A stretch of DNA of 5,571 bases, taken from contig JAFYMU010000160.1 in the NCBI GenBank assembly GCA_017548245.1, positions 1 through 5,571 of the forward strand, read 5' to 3'. The number at the start of each line of letters is the position of its first letter. Position 1 is the stretch's first letter. Positions 5,545 through 5,571 of the stretch are shown in pieces. A program made the translations under genes and the position numbers. The notes below the pieces were generated by a model. That model was not told the origin of the DNA. It saw only the letters and a program-made list of their open reading frames with translations, and did no database searches. The DNA is from Kiritimatiellia bacterium (lineage in GTDB: Bacteria > Verrucomicrobiota > Kiritimatiellia > RFP12 > DVOR01).

Positions 5545-5571
5545 GGCAAACGCCGCCCTCCCGTTCCTCCA

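Overview
This 5.6 kb bacterial window has every gene on the + strand. It holds the 3' part of a SAM-dependent methyltransferase gene, a gene for an exported thioredoxin-like protein, and a three-gene nucleotide-sugar region. It ends in about 360 bases of non-coding DNA with hairpins and heptamer repeats. No rRNA, tRNA, CRISPR array or insertion sequence was seen. The host is probably a Gram-negative bacterium, perhaps from the Planctomycetes-Verrucomicrobia-Lentisphaerae group. That guess rests on the thioredoxin-like protein, whose 'FTGSDWCGWC' segment recalls proteins I associate with that group, and it is tentative.

Layout. Positions 3-1019 encode a class I methyltransferase whose 5' end lies outside the window. 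After a 117-base gap with a sigma70-like promoter comes the thioredoxin-like gene (1137-1817), closed by a textbook Rho-independent terminator (1853-1887). A new unit starts at an extended -10 promoter (1977-1985). It carries a compact UDP-sugar/GDP-mannose dehydrogenase-like gene (2020-2775) and, 18 bases on, a UDP-glucuronate decarboxylase gene (2794-3753), whose terminator hairpin straddles its own stop codon. A separate promoter (3787-3815) precedes a full-length UDP-glucose 6-dehydrogenase gene (3855-5207) with its own terminator (5212-5246). The tail (5247-5571) has no convincing gene but contains three small hairpins and two sets of 7-base-period repeats.

How the genes work together. 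The full-length dehydrogenase should make UDP-glucuronate from UDP-glucose, and the decarboxylase should turn that into UDP-xylose, so the window holds a complete UDP-glucose to UDP-xylose route. UDP-xylose would feed surface polysaccharide or glycan synthesis, but no glycosyltransferase is visible here. The compact dehydrogenase is the puzzle: it keeps the NAD motif and catalytic Lys, Asn, Cys and Asp, but lacks the C-terminal nucleotide-sugar-binding domain and part of the N-terminal substrate region. The methyltransferase and thioredoxin-like genes have no evident link to this pathway.
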